DNA of 64,000 nt, from assembly GCA_023411575.1 (NCBI GenBank), contig JAEYOP010000020.1, forward strand, positions 1 through 64,000. Reading direction: 5' to 3'. The position numbers and the translations under genes were made by a program. Numbering within the stretch: position 1 is the first letter of the stretch; each line of letters begins with the position of its first letter. Below the pieces are notes generated by a model. It was not told the DNA's origin and made no database searches. It saw only the letters and a program-made list of their open reading frames with translations. Below, one piece after another: positions 16,410 to 25,252 of the stretch. Origin of the DNA: Bacillota bacterium. Lineage in GTDB: Bacteria > Bacillota > Clostridia > Acetivibrionales > DTU013.

Positions 16410-17243
16410 GTGAAACAATTGGGTTGGCTGGACAGGTTGGAGAAAAAGATAGGGAAATACAGCATTAAAAACCTGATGATATATATTACGGCGCTGAATG
16501 GCCTTGTCGGCCTTCTGCAGTATTTATCGCAATACATCCAGGGCGCGGGCGATTTCACCGCAAAGCTTTATCTGATTCCGTCCCTTGTGATGCAGGGCGA
16601 GGTCTGGCGGTTGGTAACATTCCTGTTCATCCCGCAGGTGTCATCGCCTTTCTGGCTGTTGTTCACCTTGTACTTTTATTATATGATCGGCAATACCTTG
16701 GAGCAGGAATGGGGAGCCTTCCGGTTCAACGCATACTATCTGGTCGGGGTGCTGGGGACGATTGCCGCGGCATTCTTCGGAAGCGGAATGGCAACGTCGA
16801 TGTTCCTCAACTTCTCACTGATTTTCGCGTTTGCCTACCTGTTCCCGAATTACCAGATCCTTTTGTTCTTCTTCGTGCCGCTGAAGATGAAATACCTGGC
16901 CTGGGCTTATCTTGCCTTGATGGTCTTTATGTTTGCCGGCAGGCCGGTTATGGGCATTCTTACCCTGGCTGGCTCCGCCTTGAACTTTATCCTCTTTTTC
17001 GGCAAGGATGTCCTGTACCGGCTCCGGACGGGCCGAAAGGTTTATCAGAACCGGAGGAGCTTCGAGGCCAAGAAGCCGAAAATCGTGGTGATTCACCGCT
17101 GCGCCGTATGCGGAAGGACCGAATGGGACGACAGGAACCTGGAATTCCGGTATTGCGTGGACTGCGACGGGGATTACGAATATTGCATGGAACATCTGCA
17201 GACCCATGAGCATGTGAAGGGTACGGGAAGCAAGAAGAACTGA
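16410..17243 (+). CDS. Rhomboid-like membrane protein with C-terminal zinc ribbon
   Basis: This 277-residue protein has about six membrane segments arranged as in the rhomboid superfamily (GEVWRLVTFLFIPQ, FTLYFYYMIGNTLEQEWGAF). The catalytic GxSG serine and the partner histidine are not evident where they should lie (FLNFSLIFAFAY; AGSALNFILFF), so it is probably a non-proteolytic rhomboid-like protein. The C-terminal 60 residues carry two CxxC pairs (CAVCGRTEWDD, CVDCDGDYEYC), suggesting a zinc ribbon. The start may be GTG 16410 or TTG 16419, since AAAGGGTG favours the latter. Confidence 0.72.
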   Translation: MKQLGWLDRLEKKIGKYSIKNLMIYITALNGLVGLLQYLSQYIQGAGDFTAKLYLIPSLVMQGEVWRLVTFLFIPQVSSPFWLLFTLYFYYMIGNTLEQEWGAFRFNAYYLVGVLGTIAAAFFGSGMATSMFLNFSLIFAFAYLFPNYQILLFFFVPLKMKYLAWAYLALMVFMFAGRPVMGILTLAGSALNFILFFGKDVLYRLRTGRKVYQNRRSFEAKKPKIVVIHRCAVCGRTEWDDRNLEFRYCVDCDGDYEYCMEHLQTHEHVKGTGSKKN

Positions 17244-17261
17244 AAAAAAGAACTGAAGCAA

Positions 17262-17298
17262 AAAAAAAGAGCCTTCGAAGGGAAGAGCTCTTTTTTTG
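17262..17298. terminator. Bidirectional terminator between the rhomboid-like gene and atpC
   Basis: AAAAGAGC and GCTCTTTT arms with a 14-base loop, flanked by an A-run on one side and a T-run on the other. It can end transcription from both converging genes. Confidence 0.7.
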
Positions 17299-17343
17299 TG
17301 AATCCCGATTTTGCGTGTTGTTTCGATTCCTATTTCTTCGTCC

Positions 17344-17751
17344 TTATTTCATTTTGCCGGTGACCTTCAACCTCGTCAACGCCCTCTGTAATGCCGCCTG
17401 GGAACGCATGTATTCGATCCGGCTCAGCTTGCTCTGCAGCCGCTCCCGCGCTCTTTCCTCCGCAGCCAGGGCCCTGTTGATGTCGATTTCGTTGGGCCAT
17501 TCGGCGGTATCGGCAAGGACCACCGTCTTGTCCTGCATGACTTCCATAAAACCTTCCGAAAGCACCGCTTCAAGCCATTCGCCGTCCATTTTGATCCTGG
17601 CCTGACCGATGGCGATGGCCACCACCATCGGCATATGGCCGCTCAAAATGCCCATTTCGCCTTCCGGCGTCTTGACGATCAGCTCTTCCACGTCGCCGGA
17701 GATGAATTTCCGGTCAGGGGTGACGATTTCCAGATAAAATGTGCCTGCCAT
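17344..17751 (-). CDS. atpC: ATP synthase F1 subunit epsilon
   Basis: 135 residues: an N-terminal beta sandwich (TFYLEIVTPDRKFISGDVEE, MGILSGHMPMVVAI) and a C-terminal helical hairpin rich in Arg/Ala/Glu (AAEERARERLQSKLS). It is the last gene of the atp operon. The subunit links the gamma stalk to the c-ring and can inhibit ATP hydrolysis. It starts 11 bases after atpD. Confidence 0.95.
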   Translation of the reverse strand: MAGTFYLEIVTPDRKFISGDVEELIVKTPEGEMGILSGHMPMVVAIAIGQARIKMDGEWLEAVLSEGFMEVMQDKTVVLADTAEWPNEIDINRALAAEERARERLQSKLSRIEYMRSQAALQRALTRLKVTGKMK

Positions 17752-17762
17752 TCCATTCCCCC

Positions 17763-19154
17763 CTATATGCTTTTGGCCGCTTCGTATACTTCTTCAATCG
17801 TGCCCTTCATGAAGAATGCGGCTTCCGGGATGTCGTCCATTTTACCGTCCACGATTTCCTTGAACCCGCGGATCGTATCCTTGATGGAAACATACTTGCC
17901 CTCGTAGCCGGTGAAGTTGGTGGCGACGAAGAACGGCTGGGACAGGTAGCGCTTGATCTTCCTGGCCCGGTATACGATCTGCTTGTCTTCCTCGGTCAAT
18001 TCGTCCATGCCGAGGATTGCAATAATATCCTGAAGCTCCTTATACCGCTGCAGGACTTCCTGGACGCGGCGGGCGACATTGTAATGCTCTTCGCCGACGA
18101 TCCTGGGATCCAGGATCCTCGAGGTCGAATCCAGGGGATCGACTGCAGGGTAAATCCCTTCCTCAACGATGGCCCTTGAAAGAACCGTTGTGGCGTCAAG
18201 ATGGGCGAAGGTGGTAGCCGGAGCAGGGTCCGTCAAGTCGTCGGCCGGCACGTAAATGGCCTGTACCGAGGTGATGGAGCCTTTCTTTGTCGAGGTGATC
18301 CTCTCCTGGAGGGTGCCTACGTCCGTTGCCAGGGTAGGCTGGTATCCGACGGCGGAGGGAACCCTTCCCAAAAGCGCCGAAACCTCCGAACCGGCCTGCA
18401 CGAAACGGAATATGTTGTCGATGAAGAGCAGCACGTCCTGCCCGAGCTTATCCCTGAAATATTCTGCAATAGTAAGACCGGTGAGGCCCACCCGCATTCT
18501 GGATCCCGGCGGCTCGTTCATCTGTCCGAATACCAGCGCGGTTTTCTCGATAACGCCCGAATCCCGCATGTCGTGCCACAGGTCGTTTCCTTCCCTGGAC
18601 CGCTCACCGACGCCGGTGAATACGGAGTAGCCGCCGTGCTCGGTGGCAATGTTCCGGATCAGTTCCTGGATCAGAACGGTTTTTCCGACTCCGGCGCCGC
18701 CGAAGAGACCGATCTTGCCGCCCTTTGCATAAGGAGCCAGGAGATCGATGACCTTGATGCCGGTTTCCAGGACCTCCGTAGCGGGCATTTGTTCGTCAAA
18801 GCCCGGGGCCGGCCTGTGGATGGGCCAATATTCGGATGCTGCGACGGGTCCGAGCTTGTCGACGGGTTCGCCCAATACATTGAGAACCCTGCTGAGGGTT
18901 TCCTTTCCGACGGGAACCTTAATCGGGTCTCCGGTGTCAAGAGCCTCCATATCCCGGATAAGACCTTCCGTAGAGGACATGGAAACGCACCGTACCATCT
19001 GGTTGCCCAGGTGTTGCATGACCTCTGCCACGATGGACGTTCCCTTATTGTCGATTTTGATTGCGTTATAGATTTTCGGAAGCTCTTCGTCTTCGAACCT
19101 TACGTCGATAACCGGACCGATTACCTGAACGACGCGGCCTTTTTTCTCAGCCAT
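17763..19154 (-). CDS. atpD: ATP synthase F1 subunit beta
   Basis: This is the catalytic subunit. The Walker A motif GGAGVGKTVLIQELI, the catalytic region GERSREGNDLWHDM and the stretch ALVFGQMNEPPGSRMRVGLT are all intact, and the length (463 residues) is normal. The ATG at 19154 (MAEKKGRVVQVIGPV) is preferred; GAAGGA precedes it, while a GTG four codons upstream lies too close to the same site. Confidence 0.97.
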   Translation of the reverse strand: MAEKKGRVVQVIGPVIDVRFEDEELPKIYNAIKIDNKGTSIVAEVMQHLGNQMVRCVSMSSTEGLIRDMEALDTGDPIKVPVGKETLSRVLNVLGEPVDKLGPVAASEYWPIHRPAPGFDEQMPATEVLETGIKVIDLLAPYAKGGKIGLFGGAGVGKTVLIQELIRNIATEHGGYSVFTGVGERSREGNDLWHDMRDSGVIEKTALVFGQMNEPPGSRMRVGLTGLTIAEYFRDKLGQDVLLFIDNIFRFVQAGSEVSALLGRVPSAVGYQPTLATDVGTLQERITSTKKGSITSVQAIYVPADDLTDPAPATTFAHLDATTVLSRAIVEEGIYPAVDPLDSTSRILDPRIVGEEHYNVARRVQEVLQRYKELQDIIAILGMDELTEEDKQIVYRARKIKRYLSQPFFVATNFTGYEGKYVSIKDTIRGFKEIVDGKMDDIPEAAFFMKGTIEEVYEAAKSI

Positions 19155-19243
19155 AAATTCCTTCACTCCTCATCTGAGTAGTCTATTTCAATCCTTCAAA
19201 TCAATCTGATTTACCTGTGCCGGGAAATCCAACTTCCCGCGGG

Positions 19244-20131
19244 TCACTGCAAGGCCGCCGCGCCGCCGACGATTTCGGAAATCTCCTGGGTGATGGCCGC
19301 CTGCCTTGCCCTGTTGTAATACAGGTTCAGCGACTGGAGCATTTCATCGGCGTTGGCGGTAGCGTTGTCCATCGCCGTCATCCTGGCGCTCTGCTCGCTG
19401 GTGAAAGCCTCGACCAGCGCGCCGTACAGGATGCCCTTGACATATTTGGGGATGAGGACGTCGAATACCGCTTTGGGCGAGGGTTCGTAATTGATCATGT
19501 CGTCCAGCTTCACCGGAGGACAGCCGTCGCAGCCGATATCTTCCTTGAAGTCGTTCAGGTCAAGGGGGAGAAGCTTTACCGCCCGCGGGACCAGCTTTAT
19601 CGCGGAAACCATATCCGTGTAGACCAGATAGACTTCATCCAGCTCGCGCCGCCTGAACAGGTCCAGGACGATTTCGCCGATTTCCCTCGCCCTGTAGACG
19701 CTGGGGTTCTGCACCGGATAATCGAAATCCTCGAACAGCTCGTGGTTTTTCCTCAGGAAATAATTCCTGCCCACATGCCCGGCAACGAACAGCAGCGGGT
19801 TTTCCACCTTGTCGATCATGTTTTCCGCCAGCTTGATGACATTGTGGTTGTATCCGCCGGCAAGCCCCTTATCGCCCGTCAGCAGGATAAATCCGGCTCT
19901 TCTCCTGGTTTTGTCCGTTCTTTCGTCGAAGAACGTATTCTCTATGCTGCTCGAATGCATAAGGATGTCTGCGATCGTCGCCTTGACCTTCTTGAAATAG
20001 GGCGTCGTCTGCTCCAGCTGCTGCCTTGCCTTTTTCAGCTTGGAAGCGGCTATGAGCTTCATCGCCTTGGTTATCTGGCGCTCTTCCTTTATGCTTTTGA
20101 TCCGCAGCTTTATTTCACGCATGCTTGCCAT
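19244..20131 (-). CDS. atpG: ATP synthase F1 subunit gamma
   Basis: 295 residues with the conserved N-terminus MREIKLRIKSIKEERQITKAMKLIAASK, here after two extra residues, and the C-terminal helix ATANADEMLQSLNLYYNRARQ..EISEIVGGA. It forms the rotating central stalk. It lies 27 bases after atpA and about 90 bases before atpD. Confidence 0.95.
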   Translation of the reverse strand: MASMREIKLRIKSIKEERQITKAMKLIAASKLKKARQQLEQTTPYFKKVKATIADILMHSSSIENTFFDERTDKTRRRAGFILLTGDKGLAGGYNHNVIKLAENMIDKVENPLLFVAGHVGRNYFLRKNHELFEDFDYPVQNPSVYRAREIGEIVLDLFRRRELDEVYLVYTDMVSAIKLVPRAVKLLPLDLNDFKEDIGCDGCPPVKLDDMINYEPSPKAVFDVLIPKYVKGILYGALVEAFTSEQSARMTAMDNATANADEMLQSLNLYYNRARQAAITQEISEIVGGAAALQ

Positions 20132-20158
20132 AATCTGATCACCGCCTGTTCAGCCGTC

Positions 20159-21667
20159 CTATGCCAGGGTTGCCTTGCATTCCTCAACGGCCTTTTTCAG
20201 CAATTCTTCCATGTCCGGCTTGAGATCGCCGGTTTGCCGGATCGCTTCCGGCACCTGGGGGAATTTTTCATGGATGTATTCCAGCGCGTCCTTGCTGAAC
20301 TTCTTGACGCTCTTCACCGGGATATCCATGAGGTACTTGTTGGTGGCAATATAAAGGAGGATGACCTGGTCTTCCACCGCATACGGCGCATACAGGTCCT
20401 GCTTCAATGCCTCCAGCAGCCTTTCGCCCTGAACCAGCTTGTCTTTCGTCGCTTTGTCCAGGTCGGAACCGAACTGTGCAAAGACGGCCAATTCTCTATA
20501 CTGTGCCAGGTTTACCCTCAACGGGCCTGCAATTTTCTTCATTGCCTTGATCTGGGCCGAGCCGCCGACCCTTGAAACCGATACGCCGACGTTGATGGCC
20601 GGACGCTGGCCGGAATAGAACAATTCCGTTTCCAGGAAGATCTGTCCGTCGGTGATGGAAATGACGTTGGTCGGGATATAGGCTGAAATGTCGCCGGCCT
20701 GGGTCTCGATGATGGGAAGGGCTGTAATGGAGCCTCCTCCCAGTTCGTCCGAAAGCCTGGCCGCTCTTTCCAGCAGCCTGGAATGGAGATAGAATACATC
20801 CCCGGGGAAAGCCTCACGTCCCGGCGGCCTGCGGAGAAGCAGCGACATCGCCCTGTACGCGACGGCGTGCTTGGACAGGTCGTCGTATATGATTAGTACG
20901 TCCTTATGCCCGTCAAACATGAAATGCTCGGCCATCGCGCAGCCGGCATACGGCGCGATGTACTGCACGGTCGCCATTTCACTGGCCGTAGAGGATACGA
21001 TGATGGAATACTCCATGGCGCCGTATTTTTCAAGCGTGTTGTATATCCCGGCAACAGTGGATGCCTTCTGGCCTATGGCTACATAGATGCAGATGACCTC
21101 CTTGCCCTTCTGGTTGATGATGGTGTCGACTGCGATGGCGGTTTTACCGGTCTGCCGGTCGCCGATGATCAATTCCCGCTGGCCCCTGCCGATGGGGGTC
21201 ATGGCGTCAATGGCCATAATACCGGTCTGAAGCGGCTTATTCACGGATTTCCGGTCGATAACGCCCGGCGCCAGGAACTCGATGGGCCGGAAGGCGTCGG
21301 TTTTGACCTCCCCCTTGCCGTCGAGGGGGATCCCCAGCGGATTGACGACCCTGCCGATGAGCGCGTCCCCTACGGGAACCTCCACGGCTCTGCCGGTGCT
21401 TTTGACTACGGTGCCTTCCTTGATGTTTCGTTCGTCTCCCAGCAGCACGCAGCCAACATTGTCCTCTTCCAGGTTCAGCGCCATTCCGTGCACGCCGTTT
21501 TCGAACTCCAGAAGCTCTCCGTACATACAGCCGCGAAGCCCGTATATCCTTGCAATACCGTCTCCGGACTGAAGGACGTAACCGACGTCCTCCGTACTGG
21601 TTTTTGCTCCATAGCTCTCAATCTGCTGTTTTATAATAGAGCTGATTTCTTCCGGTTTTAAATTCAT
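20159..21667 (-). CDS. atpA: ATP synthase F1 subunit alpha
   Basis: Non-catalytic nucleotide-binding subunit. The Walker A motif is GDRQTGKTAIAVDT, and the family motif PAINVGVSVSRVGGSAQ is present. GAGGTG sits 6 bases before the ATG at 21667 (MNLKPEEIS); another ATG three codons earlier lies too close to it. The length (502 residues) is normal. Confidence 0.97.
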   Translation of the reverse strand: MNLKPEEISSIIKQQIESYGAKTSTEDVGYVLQSGDGIARIYGLRGCMYGELLEFENGVHGMALNLEEDNVGCVLLGDERNIKEGTVVKSTGRAVEVPVGDALIGRVVNPLGIPLDGKGEVKTDAFRPIEFLAPGVIDRKSVNKPLQTGIMAIDAMTPIGRGQRELIIGDRQTGKTAIAVDTIINQKGKEVICIYVAIGQKASTVAGIYNTLEKYGAMEYSIIVSSTASEMATVQYIAPYAGCAMAEHFMFDGHKDVLIIYDDLSKHAVAYRAMSLLLRRPPGREAFPGDVFYLHSRLLERAARLSDELGGGSITALPIIETQAGDISAYIPTNVISITDGQIFLETELFYSGQRPAINVGVSVSRVGGSAQIKAMKKIAGPLRVNLAQYRELAVFAQFGSDLDKATKDKLVQGERLLEALKQDLYAPYAVEDQVILLYIATNKYLMDIPVKSVKKFSKDALEYIHEKFPQVPEAIRQTGDLKPDMEELLKKAVEECKATLA

Positions 21668-21694
21668 CGCATTCACCTCATATCATATGTTTCA

Positions 21695-22231
21695 CTATAG
21701 CCCGGCAATCATCGCCTGCAGCTTCGAAAGCCTTCCGCTCACGGAGCCGTCGTACAGCTTGTCGCCCACCGCCACCTTGACGCCGCCTATAAGGGTGGGG
21801 TCAAGATTCACGGTTGCCTTGACGGAAGAAGAGTTGTATAGTTTTCTGAACCTCTCGCCGATCCGGTCGATATGAGCCTGGTCGAGAGGAATTGGTGTCA
21901 TTATCGCAATATGGAGTATGCTGCGCTTTTCGTCCGCCAGGCGGATGAATTCCCGGCCGATTCCGGGCAGAAAGCTGATCCGGCCCTTGTCCAGCAGAAG
22001 AAAAAGCAGGTTCAGCAAATCCGGCTGAACTTTACCGCCGAACAGGCTGCTCAGCATGCTTTTCTTCGTATCGACGCTGTTCTTCGGGCTCAGCAGGAAA
22101 GCACGCAATTCGCGTTCTGAGCCGTAAATGTCCGAAAGGACGGTCAACTCGTTTTGGTATGCCTCTATGACATCCTTTTCCACAGCCAGATTTATGAGCG
22201 CTTCCGCATATCTCTTGTCTACCAGCGGCAT
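21695..22231 (-). CDS. atpH: ATP synthase F1 subunit delta
   Basis: 178 residues. N-terminal six-helix domain (VDKRYAEALINLAVEKDVIEAY) and the conserved C-terminal motif VNLDPTLIGGVKVAVGDKLYDGSV. It joins the peripheral b stalk to the F1 head. Its ATG overlaps the atpF stop codon by one base, so the two are translationally coupled. Confidence 0.95.
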   Translation of the reverse strand: MPLVDKRYAEALINLAVEKDVIEAYQNELTVLSDIYGSERELRAFLLSPKNSVDTKKSMLSSLFGGKVQPDLLNLLFLLLDKGRISFLPGIGREFIRLADEKRSILHIAIMTPIPLDQAHIDRIGERFRKLYNSSSVKATVNLDPTLIGGVKVAVGDKLYDGSVSGRLSKLQAMIAGL

Positions 22232-22719
22232 CAGGCAGCACCTGCCTCATCAATGAATTTATCCACAAGCAGCCGGTTGCTTTCCGTATCCATGTTCGCT
22301 TCGATCACCTTGGAAGCGGCGGCAAGCGCAAGCCCGGCCACCTGGCCGCGAACGTCCCGGAGCATTTGCTCCCGCTCCTGCTCGATTTCTTCTCTCGCTT
22401 TTGTCAGGATGGCTTCCGATTCCTGCCTGGCTTCGGCCACCAGCCTGTCATGCTCGCGTCCTGCTTTCAGAACGGCGTCGCTGATGATCTTCTCGCCTTC
22501 CGCTTTCGCGCCCTTCAACTGCTCCTCATAGGAACGCTTCAGCGCTTCCGCCTCGGCCTTTTTCTTTTCCGCGTCCTCCAGGGAGTCCTTTATGCTGTTC
22601 GTGCGCTTTTCCATGAACTCCGTCACGGGCTTGAAAAGGATCTTTCTCAGTACCACATAGAGAAGGATCAGATTCAGCGCCGCTATAATAAATTTCAATG
22701 CATTCAAACTTTCGAGCAA
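22231..22719 (-). CDS. atpF: ATP synthase Fo subunit b
   Basis: 162 residues: one N-terminal membrane helix (FIIAALNLILLYVVLRKILF) followed by a long charged helix (EKKKAEAEALKRSYEEQLKGA), as expected for the dimeric peripheral stalk. Only one b-type gene is present, so the stalk is a homodimer. The gap to atpE (130 bases) is the largest in the operon and holds a GC hairpin. Confidence 0.95.
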   Translation of the reverse strand: MLESLNALKFIIAALNLILLYVVLRKILFKPVTEFMEKRTNSIKDSLEDAEKKKAEAEALKRSYEEQLKGAKAEGEKIISDAVLKAGREHDRLVAEARQESEAILTKAREEIEQEREQMLRDVRGQVAGLALAAASKVIEANMDTESNRLLVDKFIDEAGAA

Positions 22720-22795
22720 TCCCTATCCACCCTTTCCAACTTACTTACTTCGCACATAAGCTGCAAAGCTGCGTTCCGCAAGCTGCGGCCGTATC

Positions 22796-22816
22796 AGGGG
22801 GGAAAGTTCCCCCCCT
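22796..22816 (-). other. GC-rich stem-loop between atpE and atpF
   Basis: On the minus strand GGGGGGGAACTTTCCCCCC forms a compact hairpin with no T-run, so it is unlikely to be a full terminator. Located just after atpE, it may protect or partly end the message and help raise c-subunit output. That role is inference from position. Confidence 0.45.
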
Positions 22817-22850
22817 GCAAAACAAATAAACAAACCAACGACCTTGCAGA

Positions 22851-23078
22851 CTACATCTTACCGATCAGCATAACGGCGATAACGAAGCCGAATATGGCAG
22901 TTACCTCGGAAAGCGTAGCAAAAATGAGACCCGTGGACATGATCTTGCCGGAAGCTTCAGGATTTCTCGATACGCCCTCCGATGCCTTGGAAGAAGCGAT
23001 GCCGAGGCCGATTCCAGCGCCGAAACCGGTAAACATTGCAATACCTGCACCAATTGCGATTAAACCACTGACTGACAT
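22851..23078 (-). CDS. atpE: ATP synthase Fo subunit c
   Basis: 75 residues forming two membrane helices. Helix 1 has the Gly-rich packing motif (GFGAGIGLGIA); the loop has RNPEA; helix 2 holds the ion-binding Glu58 (FATLSEVTAIF). Compared with sodium-dependent c subunits, the helix-1 Gln is Leu25 and the residue after Glu is Val59 rather than Ser, so the ring should carry protons. GGAGG precedes the ATG. Confidence 0.96.
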   Translation of the reverse strand: MSVSGLIAIGAGIAMFTGFGAGIGLGIASSKASEGVSRNPEASGKIMSTGLIFATLSEVTAIFGFVIAVMLIGKM

Positions 23079-23090
23079 TTGTTTTACCTC

Positions 23091-23840
23091 CTATTCAATT
23101 GCCTCTGAAATGTATATTGATGATAAAAATACAAAAATATATGCCTGCAGACCTGCATCAAACAGATCAAAAAACGCGCTCGCGATCGGAAGTACCGGTT
23201 TTATGGCGAGAGAGGCGGAATAGACCATTTCCACGATGATATAGCCGGCCAGTATATTGCCGAAAAGACGGAGCGACAGCGATAACGTACGGGTGCCGTA
23301 ATCCAGAATGTGAAACGGCAGCATGATCGGAGTCGGTTTGAGGAAACTGCCGAGCCAGCCTTTAAAACCCTTGTACCGGATGCCGGAAAAAAGGATAAGG
23401 AACACGGTCATCAGCGCCATGGTCAACGTAATATTCAAATCCTTGGTCGGAGGAACGATTTCAAAATGGGACACCTTTTCAAAGAACTCGAAGCCGGTCC
23501 ACTTATAAAGTTCTTCAAAGGTCGGGAAGATATTGAATACGCCTATGGTATTGGCGAAGACCAGAAACAGAAGTATGGTTCCGAAATAAGGGGCGAAGGG
23601 CCTCCAATGGTGTCCGATATTGCCCTTGATCAGCTTATTGACCGTTTCTACCACGATTTCCACGACATTCTGTTTTCCGGTTGGGATGGTTTTCAGATTT
23701 CTTGCGAAAATAAGAGCGAGGACGATGATGATGGCCATTATGATCCACATCATGACTATGCTGTCCGATATGGGGAAGACCAGCCCGAAAAGGTTTATCG
23801 AGAAAAGATCATTCGGCTGCATGACGTTGCCTGACTCCAA
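23091..23840 (-). CDS. atpB: ATP synthase Fo subunit a
   Basis: About 249 residues with five to six membrane segments. The key helix holds the conserved arginine in SLSLRLFGNILAGYIIVEM, which faces the c-ring, and the upstream motif VVETVNKLIKGNIG is typical. The start is uncertain: TTG 23840 has GAAGGTG 8 bases upstream, while ATG 23822 and a TTG at 23861 are also in frame. It overlaps or directly follows the AtpI-like gene. Confidence 0.94.
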   Translation of the reverse strand: MESGNVMQPNDLFSINLFGLVFPISDSIVMMWIIMAIIIVLALIFARNLKTIPTGKQNVVEIVVETVNKLIKGNIGHHWRPFAPYFGTILLFLVFANTIGVFNIFPTFEELYKWTGFEFFEKVSHFEIVPPTKDLNITLTMALMTVFLILFSGIRYKGFKGWLGSFLKPTPIMLPFHILDYGTRTLSLSLRLFGNILAGYIIVEMVYSASLAIKPVLPIASAFFDLFDAGLQAYIFVFLSSIYISEAIE

Positions 23841-23853
23841 AGCATTCACCTTC

Positions 23854-24240
23854 TTACTCAAAATGGTTTTTCGTGATACCCAGCATTTCAGTAATGGCGT
23901 TGAACATCAAAACAAAAGGTACTATCAGTATTCCTGCAACAAATCCGGCAAACAGCCAACGACTGAGGTGATAAGCCAGAAACAGCAGTGGCAGCAGCAA
24001 CAGCTGATTTAATGCAAACACCAGAATGCCGGTGCCGGACGCGCTTGAGCCGGTGCGGCAGATTCGTTCAAAAGCCCATGCGTAGCTCCCGAACTTGATT
24101 ATGCTAAAAATAGTACCCACAACTAAACCGGTTAAAACAATCCATCGATTTTTCAATAGTATTATATCAAGTATCGACAGCAGCATCAAAAAAATAACAC
24201 TATTCTTTGCGGTAAACTGCTCTATTTTGCTCTTTAACAA
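23854..24240 (-). CDS. atpI: AtpI-like ATP synthase assembly protein
   Basis: A 128-residue protein with four hydrophobic segments (VIFLMLLSILDIILL, WIVLTGLVVGTIFSI, a third near 70-90, a fourth near 95-115). It is the first gene of the atp operon, the usual place of AtpI, which helps c-ring assembly. Sequence conservation in this family is low, so the call depends strongly on position. Confidence 0.7.
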   Translation of the reverse strand: MLKSKIEQFTAKNSVIFLMLLSILDIILLKNRWIVLTGLVVGTIFSIIKFGSYAWAFERICRTGSSASGTGILVFALNQLLLLPLLFLAYHLSRWLFAGFVAGILIVPFVLMFNAITEMLGITKNHFE

Positions 24241-24272
24241 TTTTTACTTTCTCCGAAAACCATAAAAATTAT

Positions 24273-24299
24273 TAAGGGGAAATCACCTTATGCCGATAA
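24273..24299 (+). promoter_or_regulatory. Sigma-D (flagellar) type promoter of motAB
   Basis: TAAG (24273-24276), 15 bases, GCCGATAA (24292-24299). This fits the SigD/sigma-28 pattern TAAA-N15-GCCGATAT. It lies about 145 bases before motA and points towards it. Confidence 0.65.
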
Positions 24300-24445
24300 T
24301 GGAAGTATGGGATCGGCTTAATAGGTCTGTATCAAGCATCTCACAAAACAATTAAAATTAATAATATCACAGTGATTTTCAATATTCAATATAGTTTGAC
24401 AGATAATTAACGAAATATTTTACGGAAGACAACAGGGGTGTTTTT

Positions 24446-25249
24446 ATGGATATAGGTGCGATTTTAGGATTGATTATTGGTATTGGCGCAATCGTAGCCG
24501 GATTTCTTCTTGAGGGCGGACACCTTGGAGCGCTTTTCAGAGAGGTTTCTCCTTTCTTCATTATTTTTGGAGGCACCGCAGGTGCGACAACACTGGCATT
24601 CCCGCTTTCCGAGCTGAAGAAGATACCCGGCGAACTCAAATATGTGTTCACGACGAAAAAGAACGATCCGGTGGCCATCATCAACCAGCTTTCCGAGCTT
24701 TCCGAAAAAGCAAGGAAGGACGGCCTGCTCAGCCTGGAGCAGGATGCGCAGAACAATGAGAATGAGCTGATCAAAAAGGGGCTGGCCCTTGTCGTCGACG
24801 GGATAGAGACCGAGGTCATCAAGGATATCCTGGTCCGGGAAACGGTTCTTCACGAGAGCATCCACGAATCCGTTGCCAAGATTTTCGAGGCGGCCGGCGG
24901 ATATGCTCCGACCATGGGCGTTATCGGTACGGTTATGGGCATGATCAACGTTTTGGGCAGCATGGACGAGGATTCCAGCGGTCTCGGCGAAAAAATCGCG
25001 ACGGCCTTCCTGGCCACCTTCTTCGGCATTGGCTCCGCGAACCTGCTTTTCTTGCCGATCGCGGGCCGCATCAAGTCCAAGGCGGAAAATGAAAAAATGG
25101 TCAACGACCTGATCATCGAAGGGCTCCTTTCCATCCAGGCCGGCGAAAATCCGAGGATCATAAAGGAAAAGCTGAACCTCAGCCTGCTTGAGAAGCTCGC
25201 CGGAAAGGGCGGAGGCAAGCAGGAGGTCAAGGAAGAGGCGGAGGGATAA
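24446..25249 (+). CDS. motA: Flagellar motor stator protein MotA
   Basis: 267 residues with four membrane segments: two at the N-terminus (GAILGLIIGIGAIVAGFLL, VSPFFIIFGGTAGATTLAF) and two after a cytoplasmic loop (APTMGVIGTVMGMINVLGSM, ATFFGIGSANLLFLPIAGR). The proline in TM3 (YAPTMG) and that in TM4 are in place. AGGGGTG precedes the ATG. MotA and MotB form the ion-driven stator. No other flagellar gene lies in the window. Confidence 0.94.
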   Translation: MDIGAILGLIIGIGAIVAGFLLEGGHLGALFREVSPFFIIFGGTAGATTLAFPLSELKKIPGELKYVFTTKKNDPVAIINQLSELSEKARKDGLLSLEQDAQNNENELIKKGLALVVDGIETEVIKDILVRETVLHESIHESVAKIFEAAGGYAPTMGVIGTVMGMINVLGSMDEDSSGLGEKIATAFLATFFGIGSANLLFLPIAGRIKSKAENEKMVNDLIIEGLLSIQAGENPRIIKEKLNLSLLEKLAGKGGGKQEVKEEAEG

Positions 25250-25252
25250 ACG

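Noticed and set aside
18201..19181. 326-codon open frame opposite atpD
   Set aside because: Shadow of the ATP synthase beta gene; no motif or ribosome site.
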